From NCBI GenBank assembly GCA_910589415.1, contig OU342639.1, positions 24,870,268 to 24,934,267 of the forward strand: a DNA stretch of 64,000 nt, written 5' to 3'. The notes beneath the pieces were generated by a model. That model was not told where the DNA came from, searched no databases, and saw nothing but the letters and a program-made list of their open reading frames with translations. The translations under genes were made by a program, and so were the position numbers. This DNA comes from Malachius bipustulatus. Lineage: Eukaryota; Arthropoda; Insecta; Coleoptera; Melyridae. Positions 1 to 13,062 of the stretch are shown piece after piece (the stretch's first letter is position 1; each line of letters starts with the position of its first letter).

Positions 1-2
1 AC

Positions 3-1270
<1,268 letters not shown>

Positions 1271-1398
1271 ATTTTTTTAAAGGGGGAGCATCGGTCTTCA
1301 CTATGTAGTTAAGACAAAGTCGCTCCACACCGGTAATATGGGTTTGGGCCTCATGCTCATACACCCAGCCTCAAATATGCCAAACAAATAGTAGAACG

Positions 1399-1972
1399 CA
1401 CGATATACATATACACGGTATGCCGATTGCCGATAGACGATGACGCGCAGGCTGCGTTCCGGTCTTGTGACGTCACGTGGTTCAAAGACTACACCATGAG
1501 ATTGCTCATATCTTTTTTATTGTGAGGAATAAATAAATAATTCTTTGTAGGCTTGCATAAGTCGGCAACGGCTATCCATGTAACGTTTAAAAAATTTTCA
1601 CGGCCAGCTAAATCCCAGAGTTTTCATTGTCAACTTTTGTTTTTCTTATAGCCGCCATTGTTTTTTTTTATGTCGTTTGGTACAAAAAAATCATGAAAAT
1701 CAAAATTCAATAACATTAAAAAAGTTTGTAAAAATTTCATTTTATTTTTTTCGAAAAAAAATTAAAGATTTTTCCATAATAGATCTAGCACAAAGAAAAA
1801 CACAAGCGAGAAGGATGGGAAGCAATATAATTTGACATTTATTTTATGAACAACCTCGCCGCAATTAATACTTTAAGTAAAAATAAAACCACATGACGTC
1901 ATTGCGCAGTAGTTGACCAAAATAGAAAATAACGCTATCGGCTATCGGCATACCGTGTATATGTGTATCGTG
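1399..1972. mobile_element. Inverted-repeat MITE-like element in the SINE body
   Basis: The ends are imperfect inverted repeats (CACGATATACATATACACGG at the left, its near complement ending TATCGTG at the right). Similarity extends inward to GACGTCACGTGGT against GACGTCATGTGGT. The element is flanked by TAGAACG at 1392-1398 and 1974-1980 (7 of 8 bases if 8-bp duplications are taken). No ORF. An 8-bp duplication would fit hAT-like elements, but the termini are not the typical CAGNG. Confidence 0.65.
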
Positions 1973-2258
1973 TTAGAACGGACAACACAGACACCCAGAG
2001 CCTTCACCGAGAATCGAACTCAGTCTGCCGGGTCCAGTGATTCAGCAGACCGCCCAGTGCTGCCAGTAATTGAAGAAAAATTGTACCAAAACTCTGACCC
2101 AAAATGTACTTAATTTTACAAATTGTACTAAATCGACGTTTTAGGTTGTTTTTTCTCGCCATCTTTACCGGTTCGGTTTTTGAGGTTATATAAATGTCAA
2201 AAGTCAATATGACGTCTATTACTTGTTGTCAATAGCCTAGTCTTCTGAATAATAATAG

Positions 2259-3343
2259 CAAATACACTAGACAATAATACGTCCAACTCCGGCAATTTTA
2301 CATGCATTTCGAAGACAGCCGCCGTGGCAGCGCTATCTAGTGTCACGAGTTGTTGCGCCAAGCCGCCAATAGGAAACTAATGCAAATATACCTAACTTTA
2401 AACTTTTTTTATTTAATTTCCGACAAAGATAATTTTTTTATTATTATCAAATAATAGTGATATGGATATAATAAAACATTATATAAGAGTAAAAATGTTA
2501 AAATTGTCTATTTGGAGTTATTTAAAGGCAGGAAGAAAATCAATCTTTATACTACTTGGTCTGTAACTTGGTTTTTGTTTAAATGACAGCCAAAAGGGAA
2601 TACTAGTTCAAAAAATTTGTGAATTGCAATAATTTTAAAGGCATAATTAGTATAATAATTCTCTCCTAATGATTCTAAATAATAAATAAATAAAATATTA
2701 AATAATAGACTCCTAATAATTATTATAAACCTAAATTGTAAATACCTACATTTATGTTTTCCTATTATGTATTTAAGCAATTTGTGGGGGTGTTGCCTTA
2801 TCTAAATGTTAGGTCAAATAAACCTTTGTTATTGCTTTTATTGCCATTTTTTCACACCTACCATCCCTATGAAATAAAAAAAATCAATTACATGATTTTT
2901 TATCAATTCAATTACATACATGATTTTTATGAATTTAATTATATGATTTTTTATGAATAAATGATTTGCTTTTTTTTGTTGCATATAATTATTGCAACCA
3001 TATACAGCACACACTGCACCACTCTTGCAGCTTGCAGGACATTGTAAAAAAACACAATCACAAGACAGGAAGGAAACTAATTTAGTCTTGAAAAAGACTG
3101 ATTTTAAAACAATAAGTAGCAAAAAGAAGTAAAAAAGCAAACAAGAAAACATAAGAACAGATCACAACGTGGACAGAAGCCAGAGGTCGGTGTCAATAAA
3201 AATAATAAAGTAAATAATAAATTACTATTCATTATCATTATTATTCCGGGCCCAGTAGAACAACTCGTGCCGCCAGGTTCGCTAGTGTCGTCTCGCTGCC
3301 GGTTTTCAGTTGAAGTTGGACGTATTATAGTCTAGTGTATTTG
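2259..3343. mobile_element. Inverted-repeat element with 7-bp target duplication
   Basis: CAAATACACTAGAC and the following AATACGTCCAACT are repeated in inverted form at 3315-3343. A second block, CACGAGTTGTT, is also shared between the arms. Both ends are flanked by ATAATAG (2252-2258 and 3344-3350). The interior, about 2350-3235, is AT-rich without a recognisable ORF. Confidence 0.6.
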
Positions 3344-3407
3344 ATAATAGTTTGGGGGAGTCTGACATTGACTATTGACATGAATGATAATATAACCAAA
3401 TAAATAA

Positions 3408-3793
3408 TGGGTACGTTCACCTGACATCAACTGTTGAATAGCAGCGCAAAACGGTTGAGTGTCAGTTGTTTCAACATGTTGGAAATAGTCTGAACGCATT
3501 GTTGACATCGAGAGATATGTGACATGTTTCTGGATACGATTCAAGTTCATAGAAGTAATTATTAGCATTTATTTGTCGCTGATTGTATCAGGAGCATTCT
3601 TACTTGCAACTTTTACTTCCCACTTGGCGCATGTCCGCAACATACACGTTGACTGTGCTGAGCGTGAAATATTTACGCACGCTCACAAAAATACTCAAAA
3701 GTTGAACAACGGTTGTAGTTGTAAGTGAGCGGTATGTCTGAACGCAAGCGCTACCTCAACAACTCAACGGTTGACGTCAGGTGAACGTACCCA
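3408..3793. mobile_element. Short inverted-repeat MITE
   Basis: The termini TGGGTACGTTCACCTGAC and its complement form inverted repeats of about 20-35 bp (3408-3440 and 3760-3793). No coding capacity. A target duplication is not obvious. Confidence 0.6.
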
Positions 3794-4595
3794 ATATCAT
3801 AAACATAAACATTTATCATACTTTTATTTATTTTTTTCAAGTGAAGGTACATCAAAAATTAAAATAAACTAGAATTATTATTAATAAAAAGGAACACTGA
3901 ACAGTAACAGTTAACAGTTGAACACATAACAACATCAAAATAAAAATCAGTGTACAATAACAAAATGGGTTTATTTCTAGTGACAAATGGAAAGTAACTT
4001 TCCTGGCAATATTGCACTTTTCAACAACATAAAAAAACAAATAATACAATAAAATAATTGCGTCAAAATTGAACAAAATATATCTAGGTAAGGTGCCCCT
4101 ACCTACCTACCTACCTATTTTAACATAAAAACAAGGTATATAACTTGTTCAAAATTACAAACTTAATAACTATAACATCACATTATTTATTATCTTATCG
4201 TGTATCTTCTTATTATTCACAAAAATTGACTTATTATTTTGATGTTGATGTTAACATCGACAGAAGTGACAATTGACAATGCAAAATTTGGCGAGTTCTA
4301 AAATGTACTAAATCAAGTCTTGTACTTTCGTATTAACAACTGATGAATTGTAATAGTACTAGTACAATTGTACTAGTTCTGGCAGCACTGAACCACTCGG
4401 CCACCGATGTGCTCAAAAAAAAAATACTAGAATACTGCATAAACTTTTAGATTGACGTTGACATATAAACCTCTCAAACAAGACACGTCAGATGTCATTT
4501 AAAACTGGATTTAAATGTCAAATGTTATTATTGTCATTGTCCATCATTAACATGTCCTCCTACTACTGCTGACACTGACAATGGACGCCGTCAGT

Positions 4596-4760
4596 GATGA
4601 CGTCAATAGGAGGAGCAAACGGCTAGGGTTCCAAATTAACAATAAGCATTTGACAGTTGCAGAGGTGCCAATTTTACTGTAAACTTTTGATTACAGTAAA
4701 GCGGAATTTTTAGTGATAAAAATAAAACTACCGACAGACGGCTTGAGCTCGACGGAACCT
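4596..4760. repeat. Dispersed repeat, copy 1 of 2
   Basis: About 165 bp that reappears in the same orientation at 25423-25585 with high identity. Shared blocks include AACGGCTAGGGTTCCA and AATTTTACTGTAAACTTTTG. Probably an end or fragment of an uncharacterised transposon. Confidence 0.7.
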
Positions 4761-4844
4761 GAAATATTGTTACGGGTCTCAATTTTTTTTTCTCCTAAAA
4801 ATTGAGGAAGTAAAATAAATACGTATCTAGAATAATTAATGTTC

Positions 4845-5540
4845 GCGAATAAGGTGTCTCGTTATACTGCCCCCTTTCTATTATATACGATCATCTTTCC
4901 ATCGGCACTCTCCCAGGCTCTTTTCAGCAAACCATTTTCGATTTGCAGGGACTCCCATTGTGACCATAGAGCTTTAAATTCTGGGCTACGTGGAGAAACC
5001 TCTGCCCAAGTTGGTATCGGTCCATTCTCTTCTTTACGTTTTAAAATGTCTTCGTCTTTTTCTTGTTACTTTCTGCATGCTTCTATTGTCCATCCTGTAT
5101 CTTCATTGATCACGATTCTTCTGACGCATTCTTTCTTCTGGTTGTCCTCGATCGGTTTGGTACGAGGCGCCAATATCAGCTTGGGCCTCTGATGATGCTC
5201 CGATGAGCTGCTGTCTTATTGCTCATCATTGGCCAGTGGCGGGTTTCTGATTAAACTGCCCTGATCATCACTGGGCGGCGGTGCTCGAAATATCTTTGAT
5301 TATCACCGCGGTCCTCGAATCGCCTGAATGAGCGTCTTTCTCCGTCCCAGTGCCGATTACCACCAAACCGCCAGCAGCAGCCTTCACGTCTGAAGTCTCG
5401 CTCACTCCTCGAGAATCCTTTGCCTCCACTCCACTCGCGGAAGCTGGGCCTTTCGCTCCCGTTTCTGTCTGGCCATGAACCGGACGTCCTGGACGAACCG
5501 GAAGATTTTCTCTAATGTTTCCTCGGCAGACATTCTGTTA
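4845..5540 (-). pseudogene. Ty3/gypsy-like retrotransposon remnant (Pol linker, then gag-like)
   Basis: The minus-strand translation from about 5200 to 4860 shows a region typical of the RNase H-integrase linker of Ty3/gypsy polyproteins, with phrases such as PTWAEVSPRSPEFKALWSQW and a following WESADGK. It is broken by stop codons. The adjacent 5540-5230 reads on the minus strand as a degraded Arg/Gln-rich gag-like segment. No LTRs were found. The link between the two parts is inferred. Confidence 0.55.
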
Positions 5541-5544
5541 CTTT

Positions 5545-8500
5545 GCAGTATCTTTCTCACTCCGCAAATTTACCATTTAATTACTTTTCTTCAGCTCAGG
5601 AGCTCAGGAAAATTTTCAGCCTTAACAAACAGAGTGCTATCAACAGCATATATAGCTTATCAGAGATTAGTCCTTTTCTATTGCAAATATGAGATCATTT
5701 ATGTATGTTAAATATCAGGGGCCCAAGAGCAGTGCTTCCCTGGGGGACACCCCTGAAAATCTCTAGTGGTTCCGAGTATACGTGTCTGTATTTGATTCTA
5801 TGTCAAGCTTTAGTGTTTGGGAGCGTCCACTAATGAAAGTCCGAAACCACTGCCTCGAACACCGTAGTGTTCCAGTTTTTTAAATAGGTTGTGAAAATAT
5901 ATAGTCAAATACTCTGGACAGGTCCAGGGAAGATTTCGCAGTACACGGCATACCCTGATTCAGGCCAGAATATATTTTATTCATTACTTCAAATAAGGCA
6001 GTTTCGGTGCTTTTCCAAGCAGTAAAGCCATGCTGGCTCTCAGAAAATAGACTCTGGCTTTTGAAAAATTCAGAAAGTTGCTGGTATGCAACTATCTCAA
6101 TTAGCTTTGAAAATGAACTGAGCAGACAGATCGGCCTATAGTTGTCAAGTGAATCTGGATCACCCTTTTTCAGAATAGGCTTTATGTTAGCGCAGGAAGC
6201 CATGAGAAAGTCCCCTCTGAGCTGCACTCCTGAGAACCTTGGTGAACGTTCTCCTTCTTTTACATTATTCCGGTTCCTTGCTGGTCCCGGGTTTTGTTAC
6301 TCTGGGGTTCACCTTAAACCCTAGCTTTCTAGGTTCTCCAGTTTCCCCCTGGTTTTGTAGTTTCTACTCTTTTCTCAGTTTCCTGCGAGCGGCTCCTGAG
6401 AGTTTTTTGGATGGGTCTTTCTTTTCAGAATCCCCTTCCCTTTTTGAATTAGGTGTGTCTTGGTCCATATGGCCCACGATTAATGGAGCTATTATATTAA
6501 ATAAATACCATACGTAGAGCTCCATACGTATGGTATAGGCATATTTATTATCGAAGGTGCGCCACTTCTTCGATGTTGAATCCAGAAGCGACTGATCTAC
6601 TATTAGCCACGCATCCTTTTAGCCTGGGTTCCCACCGTAGGATTTAGGTTTTTAAAGGTTGTCTCCTTTTGGTCCAGGTGGTAAAGCCTAGACCCTCCGT
6701 ATTCCTCTGTTCGCGAGATATGACCTCGACAACAGAGTTTTACGGTATTTCAGAGAGTCCACTTTCGGACGTTCTCCGGCATCGTTATAGCCCCTGTGCA
6801 GACCTTTAGTCACGACACGACAACTAGCTTGGGGGAGGTGGTCCGCGGCAGGGCTTTTTGAGCTGTCAGTCTGGAGTTTTAAATCCGACGAGCTCTATCA
6901 CCGCTGCTAACCTCAACCACACAGGTTTTTTACCCTTAATATTGTCCATTATTTTTAGTAGTTTATTGGAATCAATTGTTTGAAAGCAGAAGTTATTTCT
7001 ATTGTATGGTATGTCACAGGTGTAGTCACTGTTCGTAGGTAACTTTTTTGATATTAATTGGTTTATTTTCTCCCCGAAGTAGGTGTTGAACAAAGTTGCA
7101 CCTTTTCTGATAGTCGTCGAAAGATGGTTGAGAATCTTTTTTCCTTTTATTTCCAGTGTATTCGTTTATTATCTGCCAAGAGGTTTTTGTTTTATTTTTA
7201 GAGGTAGCTAGTCTGTTCTCAAGACAATTTTTATTATGCTGCCTTAGTAATTTTTGTGATATTGTTGTTGGGTGAGATGTATACCGGTGAGAATATCGAC
7301 AAGCGCTGGTAGTATGTCATCTTCTCTTTGACTTCAATTAACTCGGGAGTTTTATGGGTCTATGTTTTCCGTTTTTCCTGATTAACCGATTTTTGTGGGA
7401 AATGATTATTAAAATAATTTAGGAATGTATTTAGGAATGCAATGTATTTTTGGTCGGTCGTAGCAGCCCCGAGCACATTTGCAAAAGTTTCGTTACTGAG
7501 ATCGCTGCAGAAGTCATCCACGGCATTATTGGGAAAACAACGTATTTTTGTCTTTGCTACCTTATCTTTCGAAATATTAAAAGACAATACCTGTCCCCAA
7601 TAATAATCTAACAAACCTTCATTTCTATTTTGAATAGTATAAAAAACAAGAGAGCTTCTAGTGGAACTCAGCAAAGTTCTAAAAGTTGAGGACTTTTTGA
7701 GATAATTCCTTTTAAAAATTCTCGTTATGGTACTGATCATATTTGCGGAAGTCAAAACGTTTATAACCAACAGATTTAGGCCAGGTCGATGGTTTGTAGA
7801 TTTCATTTTTAAGTTCGAAATCAACACCACACATAAAACATGTATTCTGGTGCTCTCGCAGTTGGTAGTTCATTGATCGATATGTCAGCATTTTTGAAAA
7901 CTTCCTGATCCTTCAGAAAGTTACGGATCTTTTCAGATGTTACATTTCGATTCACACGATATTAGATACAGCCACACTTTTCTTTGCACTCAAAACTCCT
8001 TGTCCCCTTCATTTTCCCCAAAGATTTTCCTTCTCTGTTCTGTTTTTCTTGTACGTAATTCATCACTTTCTCCATTATCAGAATGCTGACTTGGTTGTAT
8101 AATTTTTTTTGGACCTGTTTTTCTTTGCATTTACAGTACCTATTGATGTTTTTTCTGAATTGTCCAGATTTATGCAGGTGTTTTGTTGGTTTAGGTACAC
8201 ATTATTTCCTTTTGAATCAGCTGTTATTTCATATATCTGTTGCCGGTCTTTGAATTGATTCCAAGACCTGACTCACTTTTGATTCCCTTTTATCTTCTGA
8301 TATGGTGGTTTTTTGTTCACCTCTAATTTTACCTGGTTCTGAATTATTTTATCTTCAAGAAGCTGGTTATTTTGTTTTAAAAGTAGATTATTTTCCATTA
8401 ATAGCCTATACTTTTCATCCTTTTCCTCTAAAACAGTAGTTTAAGTAGATCGGTTTCTTGTTGTAGTTGAAGACATCTTTTTAACTCTTGTGGACTCTGG

Positions 8501-8695
8501 AGATCTCCTGCACATTGGGCAGCATATGATTTTCTTGCACTGTTGTTTATTTCTAACTGCACAATGGTAAATGTTTCCAAAGTTTACACAAACTAACACT
8601 TTTGCTGACTTATTAGTTTGGCAGCATTTTAATTGCTTTTCTTTAAAGTTTTCCTCATTTATTGAACAGAGCACAAATTAAATTAAAGGAAAATG
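5545..8695 (-). mobile_element. Decayed Jockey/CR1-like LINE, interrupted
   Basis: Reading right to left on the minus strand: a Cys-rich PHD-like segment at 8674-8441 (ORF1-like), an endonuclease C-terminal-like segment at 7830-7360, a pre-RT segment at 7093-6920, and RT core at 6227-5880 with KPILKKGDPDSLDNYRPI and SQHGFTAWKSTETALF. Then come RGVPQGS near 5735 and the catalytic box at 5655-5621, which reads YAVD where active elements have YADD. Several frameshifts and stops make it non-functional. 6236-6920 is foreign. Confidence 0.75.
6236..6920 (-). mobile_element. 5' piece of a second LINE (LOA/R1-like) inserted in the first
   Basis: It separates two RT-region pieces of the surrounding LINE. 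Its minus-strand translation near 6420-6380 gives KKLSGAARRKLRKE, a motif that opens ORFs of LOA-like insect LINEs (recognised from memory). The 6420-6920 part has no ORF and resembles a 5' leader. Clade assignment is tentative. Confidence 0.4.
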
Positions 8696-8952
8696 GGCTA
8701 TTTTTGAGAAAAACTGGTTGCTTGTTTTTAATGCTTTTGTTCGTAGCCCCTTATCCTAAAAATCCAACTTTCCCATTAAGGGCGCGCCTCCGCTGAAAAT
8801 GTCAAACTGAATAAAATGAACACTGTCATTTCAATGTAATTAAATTCTCCATTCAAAAACATATTTTTTGTATTTTTCATTGTCAATTTTTATTGAAAAA
8901 TTAAAAATTTGAATTTATATTGAATTGAAAATAAGAATTTCAATATCAATAT

Positions 8953-10793
8953 AGGTATAGGATGATTCTTAATAATGTCGCCCCTCTTTAACTTTGTTAT
9001 TTAAAGTGTCCCAAAAAAATTAAAACTATGGCTATGTAAGTGCTGAGAAATACTTTCTTCTACGTATAAAAAAATGAAAATTGAACGGTTATCCAGGGAA
9101 AACCAAAAATTTCATTTTTTTCCAATGGATCACGTACCCTATATAAGAATTTATTTTTCGATTCCCTGTAAAATTCTATTACGGAATTTTAACTTACTAA
9201 ATAATACAACTACAACAATATTGACATAATGTCACTGTCAGTTATTTGTTTTCAATATAAAGCGTGGTATCCTAGGACTTCTTGTTTTGTAACAGTTGTT
9301 TAATAAAATGTTTGATGATAACGTTTCAAATGCGAATATTTCAGAAACTATTGAATTTAGGTATACGGTATGTTATACAGGTTGTCCGGAAATTATGCGC
9401 AAAAAATTGAGAGGGTGATTCTACTTGATGAAATATTGCCAAAAGTATTTGTAATTTTTTTTTCGAAAACTCACAAATAAGAAAGTTATAAGAAAGTTGA
9501 TTTTTTTAAATCAATATTTTTTTATAACTTTTTTCTAGTGTACGGATTTTCTTAAAATTTGACACACTTGCCACTGATTTTGCTTTGCATCCTTGGTCCA
9601 AATTAGACTTGAATCCCTCGAAATCAAAAGGCCTTAACTGCCCTTGACCTTCAAAAAAGGCATATAACTTTTTTCGTAATATTTTTTTCTGAGTTTTGGA
9701 GACACACAATTGAAGAACATGAAGAAATATTCGGAAAAGGTTCTCTTTGTCTATCACGATAAAATCATCTGTTTCCGAGTAAAACTGTTTAAAAAATTTG
9801 CTTGCACTAAAATTGATCACCATAAATTAAGTATGATCATTTTGCAACAATACCAAAGCATGCTTTGGAAACAGTTGCAGGGTTGCCTAGTTATGTACAA
9901 AATAGAGACATTCATATATAAATAGACTTGGAAATGATAAAATTAAAAAAAAAATTAATAATTTTTTTAATAAAATAGGTAATAAAATAATTTTATTTAA
10001 AAAAAATTGCTGTCAAAATGAAATCCAAAGCAAACGTCTTGTTTCCTAGGCAACCCTGCAGCTGTTTCCAAAGCGTGCTTTGGTATTGTTGCAGAGTGAT
10101 CATAATTTATGGTGATCAATTTTAGTGCAAGCAAATTTTTAAAACAGTTTTTCTCGGAAACAGGTCATTTTATCATGATAGACAAAGAGGACCTTTTCCT
10201 AATATTTCTTCATGATCTTCAATTGTGCGTCTTCAAAACTCAGAAAAAAATATTACGAAAAAAGTTATAGGCCTTTTTTGAAGGTCAAGGGCAGTTAAGG
10301 CCTTTTGATTTCGAGGGATTCAAGTCTAATTTGGACCAAGGATGCAAAGCAAAATCAGTGGCAAGTGTGTCAAATTTTAAGAAAATCCGTACACTAGAAA
10401 AAAAGTTATAAAAAAATATTGATTAAAAAAAATCAACTTTGAAGGGTCATAAATTTCTTATTTGTGAGTTTTCGAAAAAAATTTATAGATACATTTGGCA
10501 ATATTTTATCAAGTAGAATCACCCCCTTAATACTTTCCGCATTATTTCCGGACACTTGTATAAATTATGCTTAGAATTTTACAGAGAATCGAAATATAAA
10601 TTCTTATATGATCCATTGAAAAAAATGAACTTTTTGGTTTTCCCTGTATATAATGATCATTTTTCAATTTTTTTTATACGTAGAAAAATGTATTTTTTAG
10701 CACCCACACAACCATACTTTAAATTTCTTGGGACACTTGAAATAACAAAAGTACAAACATTATAAAGAATCACCCTATACATATAGTTAATCA
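8953..10793. mobile_element. Foldback element within a foldback element
   Basis: The outer arms, 8953-9192 and about 10562-10793, are imperfect inverted copies beginning with TATAGGATGATTCTT-type sequence and flanked by TA. Inside, 9374-9960 and 9985-10561 form a second and better-matched inverted pair of about 580 bp starting near TTATACAGGTTGTCCGG. The ORFs readable in both orientations here come from repeat sequence. No transposase is present. Confidence 0.75.
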
Positions 10794-10860
10794 TAGTTTA
10801 TTTACGGCTTCAAGTGTTACGGCTGTTACGACTATAAAGTTCTAGTCACGAGGACTAGAT

Positions 10861-12236
10861 CACGACCGGGACCGGATGTCCTGGTTTCTTTAAATAACTC
10901 CTCTTGAGTGGTTCACCGAGGAACGTCGGATCTATGTATCGTAAAATAAGAATATTATTCAAAAAATAGGACCAGTTGGGTTTAAGCTCTCTTTGTAGCA
11001 TGATACATAATAAATGTTATTCTAAAGCCGACCTGTTTTTGTTCCTCCTTTCTAATATTCGGTCATCTTAACAAGTGTCAGAAGTGGCTCATCTTTGCAA
11101 ATAATTAGTTGGTGATAATAATTAGTGATTTGGGTAAATATTTACATCCGCATCTCCTAAGTTCCATCAATTTTTTCGGGACCGAGGAGCGAAATAGGGG
11201 TGCTGGGTGGGTAAGAAACTAAAAACAGCCACTGCAAACTAATATTTAGGTCACTTTGGCACTACTTTTTTTTTGTTTTTTTTTCTTCACTTTCTGGGCA
11301 AGGAATATCTTCGATATTAACAGTAGCACGATTATTTTGAATTTTGCATTTCTTTCTCTGAGATATTCCTTTCCCTGAAAGTAAAGAAACAAATAGCAAT
11401 TCGACCGTGTAGTGTCAAAGAGGCCTTAGCTGTGACCTCGATATTAGTTTGCAATGGCTGTTTTTAGCTTCTTACCCACCCAGCACCCCTATTTCGCTCC
11501 TCGGTCCCGAAAAAAAATGATGAAACTCAGGAGACGTGGATGTAAATAATGACCGTGATTTGTACTTAATCATCAGTGATACTTGGTAATTTTTGATAAT
11601 TAGTGTTCATTGGTGATTGAAATGTGGAGTTCAACACTTGCTTTTCCAGCTGAACCTGATCTGTACCTGAGATGGGTGCAGGTGACAGTATCGGGAGTTG
11701 GTGAAGTCTCACGCCGCCCTTAACCTTGGAACAACAGGTAAAAATGTTGCAGGATAAGGTAATGAGACTGGAAACACAGCCAGGGGTGAGTACCCATAAC
11801 AGTTTACGTGGCGCAACATACCGCCATTTAATCCAAATTCAAAAACAATAAATGAGTGGCTACGACTGATTGAACAGCGTGCTTATTTCTTACGGTGGGA
11901 CGATATAGCATATAGCGACCACCAAATTCGCTTTCGGAAAATTTAGCAGGTCGTGCGCCAAAAGACGGTCATGCGCGCCATATGTGACCACAAAACCAAA
12001 AGAGGGTCATGCCATAAGTGGCCATAAGTGACCATAAAAACAAAAGAAGGTCATGTCAGATATTACCATAAAACACACGAGACCCGGACCGGATGTCCTG
12101 GTTTCTATAAATAACTCCTCTTGGATGAGTGGTTCACCGAGGAACGTTTTGTAAGCAAGATACGTAATAAATGTTATTCTAACGCCGACCTTATTGTTCC
12201 TCCTTATTACTTAATATTCGGTCATCTTAACACAAG
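10861..12236 (+). mobile_element. Internally deleted LTR retrotransposon
   Basis: Two direct repeats, about 10861-11075 and 12078-12236, share GGACCGGATGTCCTGGTTTC, ATAAATGTTATTCTAA and ATATTCGGTCATCTTAAC, and look like LTRs. Just inside the left copy is AGTGTCAGAAGTGG, a plausible primer-binding region. Near 11835-11945 a gag-like phrase can be read (NEWLRLIEQRAYFLRWDD). Pol is missing. A MITE sits at 11140-11545. LTR ends are approximate. Confidence 0.6.
11140..11545. mobile_element. Inverted-repeat MITE inside the LTR element
   Basis: Arms of about 95 bp (11140-11240 and 11455-11545) are inverted copies sharing CGAGGAGCGAAATAGGGGTG and GTGGGTAAGAA. The outer ends are ATTTACATCC and GGATGTAAAT. 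Non-coding. Confidence 0.75.
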
Positions 12237-12485
12237 TGATCTGAAATTGTTATTTATTTACACATAAATAATATGATAAATAAATATTCAATAAAAACAA
12301 ATTTTCGAAAAAAAATTGACGATCAAAATCAAAAAAGTTTAGTTTGCTAAATAGGTAGTGAATTTAATTATATAGCTTCCAATAAACTACAATTTAAAAC
12401 CAAAAATCTACGGTTTGGATTTGGCTCGAGAGTCACACATTTTCATTTAATTGAATTTATGCGGGACTTAAGACTCGAACTACTA
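12237..12485. other. AT-rich spacer
   Basis: No ORF, RNA gene or repeat structure recognised between the LTR element and the MITE pair. Confidence 0.4.
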
Positions 12486-13062
12486 AAGCTGCGTACTCAC
12501 TAGAGCAGGGGCGTCCAAACTTTTTGCTGCGAGGGCCAGTTTGGTATTTAAATTCATTAGCGGGGCCCTGAATTTTTGGTTTGTCGTGGACAATCTCGTA
12601 GCTTTGCAGGCACTGCAGTTGAGGGCCTACGTACAGTCAGAGTACAAAATCAAATGTAGTGTAGTCGAGCGTGATACTGTGATGCTCATTCTAACCGAAT
12701 GCGCTCTTCATCTGCGCGAGATCTAATATCTATATTTTACTAAATCCTTGGCGGGCCGGATAAAATCTCCTGCCTGGCCGGGTTTGGCCCGCGGGCCGTA
12801 GTTTGGACACCTCTGCACTAGAGCACGAGCCCCGAACGAGCGTCCCGAACAGAGCTGAGTCGCTCAGATGTGGACGGGCATCCGAACAGAGCCAAGCACG
12901 CTCAGGTTGTTCGGCGAACGTGCTCAGACCGATCCGAGTTCTGTCGGTACATCAAAGGATGTTCGCGTTTAGTCTGGACGGGATTAACCAGCTCTACTGC
13001 CAAACTAATGTAAAGTTTCGGCGCGCTTGTTCGGGGCAAATGCTCTAATGAGTACGCAGCTT
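12486..13062. mobile_element. MITE interrupted by a hAT MITE
   Basis: AAGCTGCGTACTCACTAGAG at 12486-12505 is matched in inverted form at 13042-13062 (CTCTAATGAGTACGCAGCTT). Without the nested element it is about 260 bp, relatively GC-rich and non-coding. Confidence 0.65.
12506..12815. mobile_element. 310-bp hAT MITE with exact 8-bp target duplication
   Basis: The ends CAGGGGCGTCCAAACTTTTT and AGTTTGGACACCTCTG are inverted repeats of the CAGGGG type found in Charlie-like hAT elements, with GGGCC motifs inside both ends. CACTAGAG is duplicated exactly at 12498-12505 and 12816-12823. Non-autonomous. Confidence 0.9.

Larger units (their letters stand above)
2055..4390. mobile_element. hAT-type non-autonomous element with nested insertions
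   Basis: The termini are perfect 12-bp inverted repeats, CAGTGCTGCCAG (2055-2066) and CTGGCAGCACTG (4379-4390), of the CAGNG type seen in hAT elements. Subterminal TTGTAC/GTAC motifs recur at both ends. The 8-bp flanks (GACCGCCC and AACCACTC) match at 5 of 8 positions and differ only by transitions, consistent with an old target duplication in the SINE head. No transposase ORF is present. Much of the interior is two further inverted-repeat elements. Confidence 0.6.
1275..4425 (-). mobile_element. tRNA-derived SINE, split into three pieces by two DNA transposons
   Basis: Read on the minus strand, about 4425-4391 carries an A-box-like TGGCCGAGTGG. After the insertion spanning 4390-2055, the sequence resumes at 2054 with a B-box-like GAGTTCGATTC (about 2010-2020) whose flanks can form a 5-bp T-arm-like stem. 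A box and B box are then about 28 nt apart, as in a tRNA head. The body continues from 1980, is broken again at 1972-1399, and resumes at 1398 down to about 1275. That the pieces belong together is inferred from their order, orientation and the duplications at both break points. SINE family unknown. Confidence 0.5.

Noticed and set aside
1990..2060. Possible functional tRNA gene (minus strand)
   Set aside because: The tRNA-like head is interrupted between A and B boxes and lacks an acceptor stem; it is a SINE.
4839..5192. 117-codon plus-strand ORF
   Set aside because: The opposite strand gives a recognisable gypsy Pol segment; this frame is its shadow.
9506..9925. ORFs of 105 and 71 codons on opposite strands
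   Set aside because: Both lie within the inverted arms of a foldback and recur in decayed form in the other arm.
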